64,000 bases of DNA from an uncultured Mollicutes bacterium. Its GTDB lineage: Bacteria; Bacillota_I; Bacilli_A; ML615J-28; CAG-313. This document shows positions 45,651-54,070 of this stretch, piece by piece; position 1 is the first letter of the stretch; each line of letters opens with the position of its first letter. The DNA is taken from assembly GCA_900539265.1 (NCBI GenBank), contig UQBM01000006.1, forward strand, positions 17,949 through 81,948. Reading direction: 5' to 3'. The notes under the pieces were generated by a model that saw only the letters and a list, made by a program, of their open reading frames with translations, was not told the DNA's origin and ran no database searches. The position numbers and the translations under genes are program-made.

Positions 45651-46294
45651 TGAAGAATTGGATTAAAAAAATTGGCCAAAATAAATTTCAATTTTTCTTC
45701 TTTGTTGGTGTATTGGCAGTTTTATTAGTAGCATTAGTAATATCTGCTTCAATTAACGGACGAGAAGGACCAGTTGATGATAACCCTCCAGTTGTAACTC
45801 CACCAAAAGATGATGAGCAAGTTGACACAAAACCAGAAGAAGTGTTAAAGCTCCCATTTGATGAAACTCTTGAGTACCAAGTTGTTAGAAAATTCTATGA
45901 CAAAAATGCATCTAAAGAAGATCAAGCAAAAGCTTTAATTAAGTATGGTAATACATACCGAACAAGTAGTGGCACAGGCTTTTCAAAAAAGGATAATAGT
46001 TCATTTGATGTTTTAGCAGCTTTAAGTGGCAAAGTTATTGAAATTAAAGAAAGTCCTCTTTATGGTAACTATGTTGTTATCGAACATAATGACAAATTAA
46101 AAACTTGTTATTATGGATTAAGTGAAGTAACAGTAACTGTAGGTGCAGAAGTTAATCAAGGTGATAAGGTTGGAACAAGTGGAAATACAGACATCGATAA
46201 AGAAGCTGGTAATCATGTTTACTTTCAGGTATTAAAAGATAGTAAATATGTTAATCCTGAAGTTTTAATTGGCAAAAAACTATCTGAAATCTAG
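45650..46294 (+). CDS. spoIIQ: Stage II sporulation protein Q, LytM-type
   Basis: This 214-residue protein matches SpoIIQ, the forespore partner of SpoIIIAH in the channel/zipper between forespore and mother cell. A short basic N-terminus and one membrane helix (14-34) are followed by a Pro/Asp linker. The SpoIIQ block VVRKFYDKNASKEDQAKALI, the FDVLAALSGKVIEIKESPLY repeat region and a LytM/M23 fold come next. Both LytM zinc motifs are damaged: the first His is absent near residue 110, and HxH reads NHVYF (His189, Tyr191). It is therefore structural, not an endopeptidase. The start is GTG 45650, set by GAGGTGA at 45639-45645. Its place downstream of ywzB fits Bacillus order. Confidence 0.9.
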   Translation: MKNWIKKIGQNKFQFFFFVGVLAVLLVALVISASINGREGPVDDNPPVVTPPKDDEQVDTKPEEVLKLPFDETLEYQVVRKFYDKNASKEDQAKALIKYGNTYRTSSGTGFSKKDNSSFDVLAALSGKVIEIKESPLYGNYVVIEHNDKLKTCYYGLSEVTVTVGAEVNQGDKVGTSGNTDIDKEAGNHVYFQVLKDSKYVNPEVLIGKKLSEI

Positions 46295-46325
46295 TTTAAA
46301 ATAAAAAGTTATTACAAATAACATA

Positions 46326-46379
46326 AAAATGAGTTTAAAGTGACTATCAAAAATGGATAGTGATTTAAACTCATTTTTT
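46326..46379. terminator. Strong bidirectional terminator
   Basis: AAATGAGTTTAAA and TTTAAACTCATTT form a 13-bp stem topped by a further near-perfect stem (46341-46363). A/T runs on both sides end spoIIQ and the convergent mnmM. Confidence 0.9.
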
Positions 46380-46384
46380 ATAAA

Positions 46385-46948
46385 TTATAATTTATTTTTA
46401 CTAATTGTAATAATATAAGGAGAAAAAGGTCTATTGTAGTTTTGATATCTACAAACTAGATACAAATTACTTGGTAATTGATAAGAAAATGCATCAATGA
46501 GTTTACTTTCTATTAAACCTTCATGATGTCCTGGGTATATGACAATTATTATAAGAAAATCTTTTTTTAGATTAATTATTGAAAGGGCTTTTTTTATGCT
46601 ATTTAAAGTTGCGTTAGCCTTAGTAGTTACTTTTTTATCAGAACCTGGTAGATATCCTAGATTATAAATTATTAAATCAAAATCATCTTCGATTAAAAAT
46701 TCATGAGAAGATAGATGATAGACAACGTTATCAAAATTAGTTTTTGATAATAACTTTTGCGTTTCATCAATCGCTTTTTTTTGAATATCATAGGCAATAA
46801 CAGTTCCCATATGATTTAGTGTTTTCGCTAAAAATAAAGTATCATTGCCATTACCACAAGTGGCATCAATAAAAATTAAATTTTTATTTTCACTTTTTTT
46901 ATAAAATTCTTGAATAAGAATATGGGAAAATTCAACTATCTTAAACAT
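46385..46948 (-). CDS. mnmM: tRNA methyltransferase MnmM (YtqB family)
   Basis: This 187-residue SAM methyltransferase belongs to the YtqB family. The SAM loop is IFIDATCGNGNDTLFLA, and the family hallmark IIYNLGYLPGSDK follows. HHEGL in the C-terminal half is also conserved. YtqB of Bacillus is reported to methylate 5-aminomethyl-2-thiouridine at the tRNA wobble position. It overlaps the upstream radical SAM gene by 13 bp, the ytqA-ytqB pairing of Bacillus, so both steps of one modification may be made together. Confidence 0.88.
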   Translation of the reverse strand: MFKIVEFSHILIQEFYKKSENKNLIFIDATCGNGNDTLFLAKTLNHMGTVIAYDIQKKAIDETQKLLSKTNFDNVVYHLSSHEFLIEDDFDLIIYNLGYLPGSDKKVTTKANATLNSIKKALSIINLKKDFLIIIVIYPGHHEGLIESKLIDAFSYQLPSNLYLVCRYQNYNRPFSPYIITISKNKL

Positions 46949-47883
46949 AAATCACCTTGAAATATTTTTTCCTTGCGCATAAGTTTATCTATTTCATTTA
47001 TAACAACAAATTTTTTTAAAGTCCAAAGAGGTTGGATTAATAAGTCTTTAGGAGCATCTCCTGTTATTCTATGAATTACAATTTTGTCATTTAAATATCT
47101 AAGTTGAGTAACAACAATATCTACATATTCTTCTAATGTTAAGATATGAAAAGGATATGTTTGATAATAGTTTTCTAAAGGAGTTTCTTTCATAATATGG
47201 AGCATATGAATTTTGATGCCATTTATTTTAAGTTTATTTAAGTATTTAACTGTCTCAATCATATCATTTTTGGTTTCACCAGGAAGACCATTAATAATAT
47301 GTACAATAGTAGTAAGTTGATATTTTTTTAAAAGTTTTATTGCCCTTTCAAAGGTATCATTTAAATAACCACGATTTATAATTATAGCGGTATGTTGATG
47401 CATAGTCTGAAAACCAAGTTCAATCCAAACGGGAATAGTTTGATTAATTTGTGCTAAGTATTTTACAATTTCTTCATTTATGCAATCTGGTCTTGTGGCA
47501 ATACTTAATATTTTGATATCTTCATCTAGTAAATTTTTGCCATCAAAAACTTGATCATATCTTTTTTTCAAATTTTCTATTGAATCATAAGTATTAGTAT
47601 TAGCTTGAAAATAAGCAATATAATAACCATTAGGCCATTTTTGTTTCATTTTATTAACAATTGATAAAAATTGCTCTTTAATTGTTAAGTCTTTTTCGCC
47701 AGCAAAATCACCACTACCTTTCGAAGAGCAAAAAATACAACCAGTATTACTAAGGGTTCCATCGCGATTAGGACAAGAAAAATTACCATTAAGGGCAATT
47801 TTAAAAACTTTTTTGTGATATAAAGATTTTAAATAATTATTTAGTGTAACATAATGTTTTTCATCATTAATTAGTGTGTTCAT
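46936..47883 (-). CDS. Radical SAM protein, YtqA/TIGR01212 family
   Basis: This 315-residue protein is a radical SAM enzyme. The cluster motif lies in FSCPNRDGTLSNTGCIFCS with the cysteines C-x(12)-C-x2-C spaced as in the TIGR01212/YhcC/YtqA family. ATRPDCINEEIV, WIELGFQTMHQHTA and HIINGLPGETKNDM are the other family blocks. YtqA is linked to wobble-uridine modification together with YtqB, and the pair is adjacent here too. I start at ATG 47883 because AAGGTGA lies 6 nt before; a GTG at 47892 is inside that site. Confidence 0.88.
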   Translation of the reverse strand: MNTLINDEKHYVTLNNYLKSLYHKKVFKIALNGNFSCPNRDGTLSNTGCIFCSSKGSGDFAGEKDLTIKEQFLSIVNKMKQKWPNGYYIAYFQANTNTYDSIENLKKRYDQVFDGKNLLDEDIKILSIATRPDCINEEIVKYLAQINQTIPVWIELGFQTMHQHTAIIINRGYLNDTFERAIKLLKKYQLTTIVHIINGLPGETKNDMIETVKYLNKLKINGIKIHMLHIMKETPLENYYQTYPFHILTLEEYVDIVVTQLRYLNDKIVIHRITGDAPKDLLIQPLWTLKKFVVINEIDKLMRKEKIFQGDLCLR

Positions 47884-48039
47884 ATTTATCACCTTAATAT
47901 ATTTTACTATAAATTTGAATCTTTGTCATATTTGATGTTAAATCATTTTTTAGTAAAATCAATTAAAAAATAAAAAGAATATGTTAAAATAAATATAAAA
48001 AACTTTAATTATGCTATAATAAGCAGTAGGTGAAGAAAA

Positions 48040-48942
48040 ATGATAGAAAAAATTCGAAATAATAAAATTATAAGCATTTGTTTAATAGCACTTGTTTATT
48101 TGGTAGCTTTGCTTATTGGATATATAAGCTATAAATATATTTCAATTGAGAATGTACTTTTGAAATTCTTTTTATGTGATATTATTGGAACTATTATTGT
48201 ATATTTAGGCAGTTTATTATTTAATAATGCTTCAGTTTATAATCCTTATTGGAGTATTTTACCAATGATTATAGTTCCTTTTTTTATTAAAGAGACCATA
48301 GGCTTTAATGTGTATACTATTATAATTATGATTCTTATAGAAATTTGGGGGTTGCGACTTACAATTAATTGGATTTTGCGATTTAAAAATTTAAATAGTC
48401 AAGATTGGCGGTATACTAATATTAAAAATAAGCATCCCAAACTTTGGCTTTTAATTTCTTTTTTTGGCATTCATATGTTGCCAACAATTATTGTTTTTAT
48501 AGGGCTTTTACCAGTTTTCGCTTATGTTGATGCATTTGAAAAAAATGTTGAGATTAATGGTACTTATTTTATATCATTAATTGTATGTTTAATTGCAATT
48601 GTAATTGAAATGCTTGCGGATATTCAAATGAATAAATTTAAGAAAAATCCAGAAAATGTAGGTAAAATTAATCGAAATGGGCTTTGGAAAAAAAGTCGAC
48701 ATCCTAATTATTTTGGTGAAATTTTATTTTGGTTTAGTATGTTTTTATTTAATCTATCGGTTAGAAGTGATTTATGGATTTTAATTTTTTGTCCATTAAT
48801 TGTTTTTTTATTATTCATTTCTATTAGTATACCGATGCTTGAAAAAAGGCAACTAAATAGCAAGATTGATTATTTTGAATATAAAAAGGAAACCAATGCT
48901 TTATTACCTATTTTTGCTCCAACTTCACAAAATAAAAAATAA
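48040..48942 (+). CDS. DUF1295 (steroid 5-alpha-reductase/ICMT-like) membrane protein
   Basis: This 300-residue protein has about seven transmembrane helices. The C-terminal core NRNGLWKKSRHPNYFGEILFW is the signature of DUF1295/isoprenylcysteine methyltransferase-like proteins, where the RHPNY region binds the cofactor. Activity is unknown in bacteria, perhaps lipid reduction or methylation. An extended -10 (TGC-TATAAT, 48012-48020) lies upstream and an AGGTGA site precedes the ATG. It is convergent with yigZ. Confidence 0.82.
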   Translation: MIEKIRNNKIISICLIALVYLVALLIGYISYKYISIENVLLKFFLCDIIGTIIVYLGSLLFNNASVYNPYWSILPMIIVPFFIKETIGFNVYTIIIMILIEIWGLRLTINWILRFKNLNSQDWRYTNIKNKHPKLWLLISFFGIHMLPTIIVFIGLLPVFAYVDAFEKNVEINGTYFISLIVCLIAIVIEMLADIQMNKFKKNPENVGKINRNGLWKKSRHPNYFGEILFWFSMFLFNLSVRSDLWILIFCPLIVFLLFISISIPMLEKRQLNSKIDYFEYKKETNALLPIFAPTSQNKK

Positions 48943-48968
48943 AGAAATAATTTATTTCTTTATTTTTT
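48937..48968. terminator. Bidirectional terminator
   Basis: AAATAAAGAAATA and TATTTCTTTATTT form a stem around 48951. It ends the DUF1295 gene and, on the minus strand, yigZ. Confidence 0.75.
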
Positions 48969-49554
48969 ATTTTATCTTTATTTTTACCATATTATTCGTT
49001 ATATAAATAAGCATATTTTTAATTTCTTCAAAACTATTTTGAGGAATTTTAATAATTAATTTAACATTAGTAGAAAATTCTTTAGATATAATTTCTATAT
49101 TTTTTAAGCGGTTTTCAATTATATCTAAATAAGGATAATTAAATTCAATTTCTAAAATAATATATTCTATGATTTCACATATTTGGGCCTCTTTTAAGGC
49201 CAAACTTGTAGCTGTACTATATGCTCTAACAAGTCCTCCAGCACCAAGTTTGATACCTCCAAAGTATCGTGTAACAACACAAGCAAAGTTAGTTATTTCA
49301 TTTTTTTTAAAAACATCAAGAACAGGTAATCCAGCCGTTCCATTTGGTTCTCCATCATCATTATAATGGCCAAATTCTCCTGTTTTACCAATAATATATG
49401 CAGTAACATTATGGGTTGCCTCAGCAAATTCTTTTTTAATGTCTAAAAAAAAAGACTTTGCTTCCTCAATACTTTTTACAGGTTTAATACTTGTAATAAA
49501 ACGACTTTTATTTATTTCATAAATGGTTCTAACTTCATTTTTTATAGTATACAT
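48967..49554 (-). CDS. yigZ: YigZ/IMPACT family protein
   Basis: This 195-residue protein has the IMPACT/UPF0029 N-terminal domain (NKSRFITSIKPVKSIEEA, DDGEPNGTAGLPVLDV, VVTRYFGGIKLGAGGLVRAY). A C-terminal ferredoxin-like domain (EIEFNYPYLDIIENRL) completes it. Relatives act in translation or ribosome-related control, as YigZ and YvyE. Length is normal. A GGTGATA site lies before the ATG. It is divergent from pncC. Confidence 0.92.
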   Translation of the reverse strand: MYTIKNEVRTIYEINKSRFITSIKPVKSIEEAKSFFLDIKKEFAEATHNVTAYIIGKTGEFGHYNDDGEPNGTAGLPVLDVFKKNEITNFACVVTRYFGGIKLGAGGLVRAYSTATSLALKEAQICEIIEYIILEIEFNYPYLDIIENRLKNIEIISKEFSTNVKLIIKIPQNSFEEIKNMLIYITNNMVKIKIK

Positions 49555-49644
49555 ATTATCACCTATATGTAATTATATCATTTTTTACATAAATTAACAA
49601 GTATTTTATTTGTAATTATAAAAATTTTTTGTAATTAGTATTAT

Positions 49645-49673
49645 TTGCAAAATTATTATAAAAAAGATATAAT
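49645..49673 (+). promoter_or_regulatory. Promoter of pncC
   Basis: TTGCAA (49645-49650), a 17-nt spacer and TATAAT (49668-49673). Confidence 0.75.
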
Positions 49674-49691
49674 ATTTTTGGTGATTAATTT

Positions 49692-50150
49692 ATGAATATA
49701 AGTTTAGAACAAAAGATAGTAGATATTTTAAAGACAAAAAAGTGGCAAATAAGTTTAGCAGAGTCTTGTACAGGAGGACAAATAGTTGCAACACTAGTTA
49801 ATGCTACAGGGGCATCAAGGGTACTTTCCCAAAGTTATGTTACTTATTCATGTGATGCTAAAATAAGAATCTTAGAAGTTAAGAAAGATACTTTAGAGCG
49901 GTATAGTGTTTATTCTAAAGAGGTGGCAAAAGAAATGGTTGAAGGATTGCAAAAAGTTACTAAAGCTAATGTTTGCATTAGTGTTACAGGAGAAGCTGAA
50001 AGTAATGAACCATTTTGTAAATGTTATTATGGAATAATAATAGATGATAAAATATATATTGAAGAAGTTGCATTTAAAGGAAGAAGAAATGAGGTTAGAA
50101 TGAAACAAACAATGCATATTCTAAAAAGAGTATATGATTTATTGTTATAA
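49692..50150 (+). CDS. pncC: Nicotinamide-nucleotide amidase (CinA C-terminal domain)
   Basis: This 152-residue stand-alone CinA C-terminal domain deamidates nicotinamide mononucleotide to nicotinate mononucleotide for NAD recycling. The family start SLAESCTGGQIVATLVNATG and ISVTGEAESN are clear. QSYVTYSCDAKIRIL matches the usual GGVVTYSNEAKI block. The competence-type N-terminal MoaB-like domain is missing. A GGTGAT site precedes the ATG. Confidence 0.9.
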   Translation: MNISLEQKIVDILKTKKWQISLAESCTGGQIVATLVNATGASRVLSQSYVTYSCDAKIRILEVKKDTLERYSVYSKEVAKEMVEGLQKVTKANVCISVTGEAESNEPFCKCYYGIIIDDKIYIEEVAFKGRRNEVRMKQTMHILKRVYDLLL

Positions 50151-50168
50151 TATAAAGGGTTATTTTGG

Positions 50169-50197
50169 TTGCGATAATATGCCTTTTATGGTATAAT
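50169..50197 (+). promoter_or_regulatory. Promoter of tex
   Basis: TTGCGA (50169-50174), a 17-nt spacer and TATAAT (50192-50197) with extended -10 TGG. Confidence 0.8.
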
Positions 50198-50264
50198 AAT
50201 TAAGAATGTGTATTTAGAAGTTATTAATAATGGCAACTAAAATCACAAGTGTTGGAGGATTTTT

Positions 50265-52700
50265 ATGGAAAATAATTACATGAATGACGCTCTACTAGGA
50301 AAGATTTCACGCGAACAAAATGTTCGTATTGGTCAAATTAGGGCGGTGCTAGAGTTAATTGAAGGTGGAGCAACTGTTCCTTTTATTGCTCGTTATCGTA
50401 AAGAGGTAACAGGAAATTTAGATGAGGAACAAATTCGTGCAATATATCAAGAATGGGATTATGGTCAAAAACTTGCAGCTCGTAAAGAAGATGTAATGCG
50501 TTTAATTGAAGAAAAAGGTAAACTTACAGATGAAATTAAAATGGGCATAATAAATGCTACAAAACTTTCTGAAATTGAAGATATTTATCGTCCATTCAAA
50601 GAAAAGAAGAAAACTCGTGCAACAGATGCTAAGAAAAAAGGATTGGAACCATTAGCAGAATATCTACTTTCTTTTCCTTTAGATGGCAATGTTGAAGAGA
50701 TTGCAAGTCAATATGTTACATCTTTAGAAGGAAAGACTGATGAAGAAATAGAAACAATGAAAAAAGAAGGTATCATTGTTAAAAATGTTGATGAGGCAAT
50801 TCAAGGGGCTAAAGATATTATTGCTGAAATTGTATCAGACGAGCCAAAATATCGAGCTTGGATTAGAGAAAATTTTGAAAATGAAGCAAAAATTAAATCT
50901 GAAGTTAAAGAAGATGCTGTTGATGAGAAGAAAGTATATGAAATGTACTATGACTATGAAGAACCACTTAAGACAATTAAACTTCATCGTATTTTGGCCT
51001 TAAATAGAGCTGAAGCTGAAAAGGTTATTAAAGTAAGTGTAATTGAAGATTATGCAAAAGTATTAGAATACATATGTGGTGATATGGTAAAGGTTAAAGA
51101 ATCAATTACTGCTCCTTATGTACATAATGCCTGCCAAGATGGATATGATAGATTAATTAAGCCTGCTATTGTAAGAGAAATTCGTTCAGAATTAAAAGAA
51201 AAAGCAGAAGATCAAGCTATCAATATTTTTGGTGAAAATCTTCGTAATTATTTATTGCAACCACCTATGAAAGGTAAAGTTGTTTTAGGTGTTGATCCTG
51301 CATTTAGAACTGGCTGTAAACTTGCTGTAGTTGATGCTACGGGTAAAGTTTTAGAAAAAAGCGTAATGTATCCTCATCAAAAACAAAAGGGAGAAGTTGT
51401 TCCACCTGCGCGTTATCAAGCTGCAGTTGAAACTTTTTGTGAATTAATTAATAAACATCATGTTGAAGTTGTTGCAATGGGAAATGGTACAGCAAGCCGT
51501 GAAACTGAGGCTTTTGTTGCTAATACTTTAAAAACAATTGATCGTGATATAAAATATATTATTGTTAATGAAGCGGGAGCATCTGTTTATTCAGCATCAG
51601 ATCTTGCAAGAGAGGAGTTTCCAGAATATTCTGTTGAGGAACGTTCAGCTGTTTCTATTGCAAGACGTCTTCAAGATCCTCTTTCAGAACTTGTTAAAAT
51701 TGATCCCAAATCAATTGGTGTTGGTCAATATCAACATGATGTAAGTCAATCAAAATTGGCTGATTCGCTTGATTTTGTTGTAGAAACTGCGGTTAATAAA
51801 GTTGGAGTAAATATTAATACCGCATCTTATTCATTATTAAAATATGTAGCTGGTTTAAATGCTGGCACAGCAAAAAAGATTGTTGCTTATCGTGAGGAAA
51901 ATGGTCGTTTCGAAAATCGTAAGGATATTAAAGTAAAGGGGGTAGGACCTAAGGCACTTGAACAGGCAATTGGTTTCTTAAGAATTGTTGATGGTAATGA
52001 ACCTCTTGATATGACAGGAATTCATCCAGAAAGTTATGAAACTGCACTAGCTATTTTAACAAAACTTGGTTTTACTTCAAATGATCTTGGAAAAAGTGAA
52101 TTAGTTGAAAAAGTAAAAATGTTAACTGATGAAGAAAAGAAGGTAATGATTGAAGAATTAAATGTGGGTGAATATACTTTCAATGACATTCTTGATGCAT
52201 TTATTTCACCTCTTCGTGATCCACGTGATGTAATTGAAGCACCTGTTTTAAGAAGTGACATTTTAGAACTTAAAGATTTAGCAGCTGGTATGGAGTTGCA
52301 AGGAACAGTTCGTAATGTTACTGATTTTGGAGCATTTGTTGATTGTGGTCTTCATGATGATGGTCTTGTTCATGTATCTAAGATGTCAACAAAATTTATT
52401 AAACATCCTTTAGATGCGGTTCATGTTGGTCAGATTGTTAAAGTTTGGGTTTTAGAAGTTGATTTAGATAAGGGTCGTCTTCAACTCACAATGATTGATC
52501 CTAATGCTCCGAAAGTAGAAAAAGAAGAAAGAAAGTCTAATAATAAGCCAAAAATGAATAAAAAAACAGTAGATCCTGAAGCTGAAAGGCAAAGAAAGCA
52601 ACGCCAAGAACAAAAAGCAAAGCGTGAAGAATACAAGCGTCGCCAAGAAGAGAGATTTGAAAGGCAAATGCAAGCATTAAGAAATAAATTTGGAAATTAA
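50265..52700 (+). CDS. tex: Tex-family RNA-binding transcription accessory protein
   Basis: This 811-residue protein is Tex. The N-terminal helical domain has GGATVPFIARYRKEVTGNLDE and DIYRPFKEKKKTRATDAKKK. A YqgF-like fold (VVLGVDPAFRTGCKLAVVD), HhH repeats (VAGLNAGTAKKIVAYREENG) and the S1 domain (LQGTVRNVTDFGAFVDCGLH) follow. A charged C-terminal tail of about 60 residues, rich in Arg, Lys, Glu and Gln, extends past the S1 domain and may be a coiled coil. Tex binds nucleic acid and affects transcription of stress and toxin genes. A GGAGG site precedes the ATG. Confidence 0.96.
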   Translation: MENNYMNDALLGKISREQNVRIGQIRAVLELIEGGATVPFIARYRKEVTGNLDEEQIRAIYQEWDYGQKLAARKEDVMRLIEEKGKLTDEIKMGIINATKLSEIEDIYRPFKEKKKTRATDAKKKGLEPLAEYLLSFPLDGNVEEIASQYVTSLEGKTDEEIETMKKEGIIVKNVDEAIQGAKDIIAEIVSDEPKYRAWIRENFENEAKIKSEVKEDAVDEKKVYEMYYDYEEPLKTIKLHRILALNRAEAEKVIKVSVIEDYAKVLEYICGDMVKVKESITAPYVHNACQDGYDRLIKPAIVREIRSELKEKAEDQAINIFGENLRNYLLQPPMKGKVVLGVDPAFRTGCKLAVVDATGKVLEKSVMYPHQKQKGEVVPPARYQAAVETFCELINKHHVEVVAMGNGTASRETEAFVANTLKTIDRDIKYIIVNEAGASVYSASDLAREEFPEYSVEERSAVSIARRLQDPLSELVKIDPKSIGVGQYQHDVSQSKLADSLDFVVETAVNKVGVNINTASYSLLKYVAGLNAGTAKKIVAYREENGRFENRKDIKVKGVGPKALEQAIGFLRIVDGNEPLDMTGIHPESYETALAILTKLGFTSNDLGKSELVEKVKMLTDEEKKVMIEELNVGEYTFNDILDAFISPLRDPRDVIEAPVLRSDILELKDLAAGMELQGTVRNVTDFGAFVDCGLHDDGLVHVSKMSTKFIKHPLDAVHVGQIVKVWVLEVDLDKGRLQLTMIDPNAPKVEKEERKSNNKPKMNKKTVDPEAERQRKQRQEQKAKREEYKRRQEERFERQMQALRNKFGN

Positions 52701-52716
52701 TTTTTAGGAGGAAAAA

Positions 52717-52947
52717 ATGGTATTTGAAAAAGTACAAGAAATTATTGCTAAAGAATTAAATGTATCACTTGATAAAATTACAATGGATACACATTTAGTA
52801 GATGATTTAGGTGCAGATTCTTTAGATGCAGTAGAATTAATTATGGCTCTTGAAGACGAATTTAATCTTGAAGTTGATGATGAGGCTGCACAAAATATGA
52901 AATATGTTAAAGATTTAGTTCAATACATTGAAAATCATAAATCATAA
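52717..52947 (+). CDS. acpP: Acyl carrier protein
   Basis: This 76-residue ACP carries growing acyl chains in type II fatty acid synthesis. The phosphopantetheine serine is in LGADSLDAVELIMALEDEF. It is acidic and helical as expected. An AGGAGG site precedes the ATG. It lies 16 bp after tex, without a separate promoter being obvious. It ends at a strong terminator. No other fab gene is nearby, but the MarR-type regulator that follows may be FabT-like. Confidence 0.97.
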   Translation: MVFEKVQEIIAKELNVSLDKITMDTHLVDDLGADSLDAVELIMALEDEFNLEVDDEAAQNMKYVKDLVQYIENHKS

Positions 52948-52965
52948 ATATTTAAAGATGATTTT

Positions 52966-52995
52966 AAACTCGCAAATTTATTTTTGCGAGTTTTT
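52966..52995 (+). terminator. Terminator after acpP
   Basis: AAACTCGCAAA, a six-base loop and TTTGCGAGTTT followed by T: an 11-bp stem. Confidence 0.9.
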
Positions 52996-53026
52996 AAATT
53001 ATTTTTAGTAAAAAAAGATATTTATT

Positions 53027-53055
53027 TTGACTTTCAAAATATTTTGTTTTATAAT
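53027..53055 (+). promoter_or_regulatory. Promoter of the MarR-family gene
   Basis: TTGACT (53027-53032), a 17-nt spacer and TATAAT (53050-53055). Confidence 0.8.
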
Positions 53056-53080
53056 AATATTAGAATATTGAGGTGATTAT

Positions 53081-54070
53081 ATGCAAAAAGAAAATTCACA
53101 AATTAAACAACCCAAAAAAAGAATAAGCCCAATTGTTGTTCCAACGATTGAAGAAGAAACCAGTAAAAAGGCCTCACCAAAAAAGGTTCAAAATAAACAA
53201 AGCAAAGAGGTTGAAATTTCAGATAAAAAAGCGACATCTAAAACAAAGACATCACCAACTAAAAAAACAGTAGAAAATGAGAAAAAAACAAATTCAAAAA
53301 AAACATCTTCTAAAAAGGTAACTAAACCAAAAATTGATGAAAAGAAAATAACATCAACTAAAATTGACCCAAGAACAGGTACTATTAAACAGGTAAAAGA
53401 TAAAAAAATTAAGGATAACATAGTAAAAGTAGATAGTGTAGAAATTGAATCTAAAAAGAAAGTTATCAAACCAAAAGTAAAAAAACCATCAATCAAAAGT
53501 GCAGAAGTAACGATTGAACCAGCACCACGGGATAATACACCTAAAGAAATAGTAAGACCAACTCCTAAAAAAATAAAACAATGGACAAAAGAAGAAAAAG
53601 TATTATATAAGAATTTAGAAGAATCCTTTAACACTATTGCTAATATGGCAAATGTCATTGAAGAAAGAACAATGGATGTAAAAAACATTCCTGATCTTAC
53701 AATTGGGGAACTTCATGTTATTGAGATGGTTAATAAGTATAATAATAAACCGATGACTTTAATTGCTAAAAAGATGCATGTAACAGTAGGATCACTTACA
53801 ATTGGAGTTAATCGTTTGGTGCAAAAAGGTTATTTATTACGAATTCGTGATGAAATGGATCGTCGTGTTATTTTATTAAGCATTACACAACAAGGAAAAA
53901 AGGTTTTAAAATTTCATGACAAATTTCATGATGATATTTTAGGACTTGTGTTAGATACAATTCCATTAGCACAAGCAGTAAAGGTTATGAATCAATTTGC
54001 TTATGTTTTAGAATTATATTATGATCCGTCAATATCCGATGAGAAGACTAATAAAAAGGAGAAAAGATAA
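53081..54070 (+). CDS. MarR-family regulator with a long lysine-rich N-terminal extension
   Basis: This 329-residue protein has two parts. Residues 1-170 are low-complexity, rich in Lys, Ser, Thr and Pro with repeated KK and SKKT units, like a histone H1 tail. Residues 180-315 are a MarR winged helix: DLTIGELHVIEMV, MTLIAKKMHVTVGSLTIGVNRLVQKGYLLR, then MDRRVILLSITQQGKKVL. The MarR part most resembles FabT, which represses fatty acid genes, and acpP is the neighbour. The tail may bind DNA non-specifically. The stop overlaps the pepP start (TAATG). No other MarR protein I know has such a tail. Confidence 0.8.
   Translation: MQKENSQIKQPKKRISPIVVPTIEEETSKKASPKKVQNKQSKEVEISDKKATSKTKTSPTKKTVENEKKTNSKKTSSKKVTKPKIDEKKITSTKIDPRTGTIKQVKDKKIKDNIVKVDSVEIESKKKVIKPKVKKPSIKSAEVTIEPAPRDNTPKEIVRPTPKKIKQWTKEEKVLYKNLEESFNTIANMANVIEERTMDVKNIPDLTIGELHVIEMVNKYNNKPMTLIAKKMHVTVGSLTIGVNRLVQKGYLLRIRDEMDRRVILLSITQQGKKVLKFHDKFHDDILGLVLDTIPLAQAVKVMNQFAYVLELYYDPSISDEKTNKKEKR

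Noticed and set aside
49893..50117. Antisense and alternate-frame reading frames of 60-120 codons within pncC, rubrerythrin, dnaB, tex and others
   Set aside because: They lie wholly inside well-supported genes, lack ribosome sites and show no family features.
53188..53688. A 166-residue hydrophobic frame on the minus strand
   Set aside because: It is the antisense of the lysine-rich MarR tail; poly-Lys codons read as Phe/Leu/Ser on the other strand. No ribosome site.
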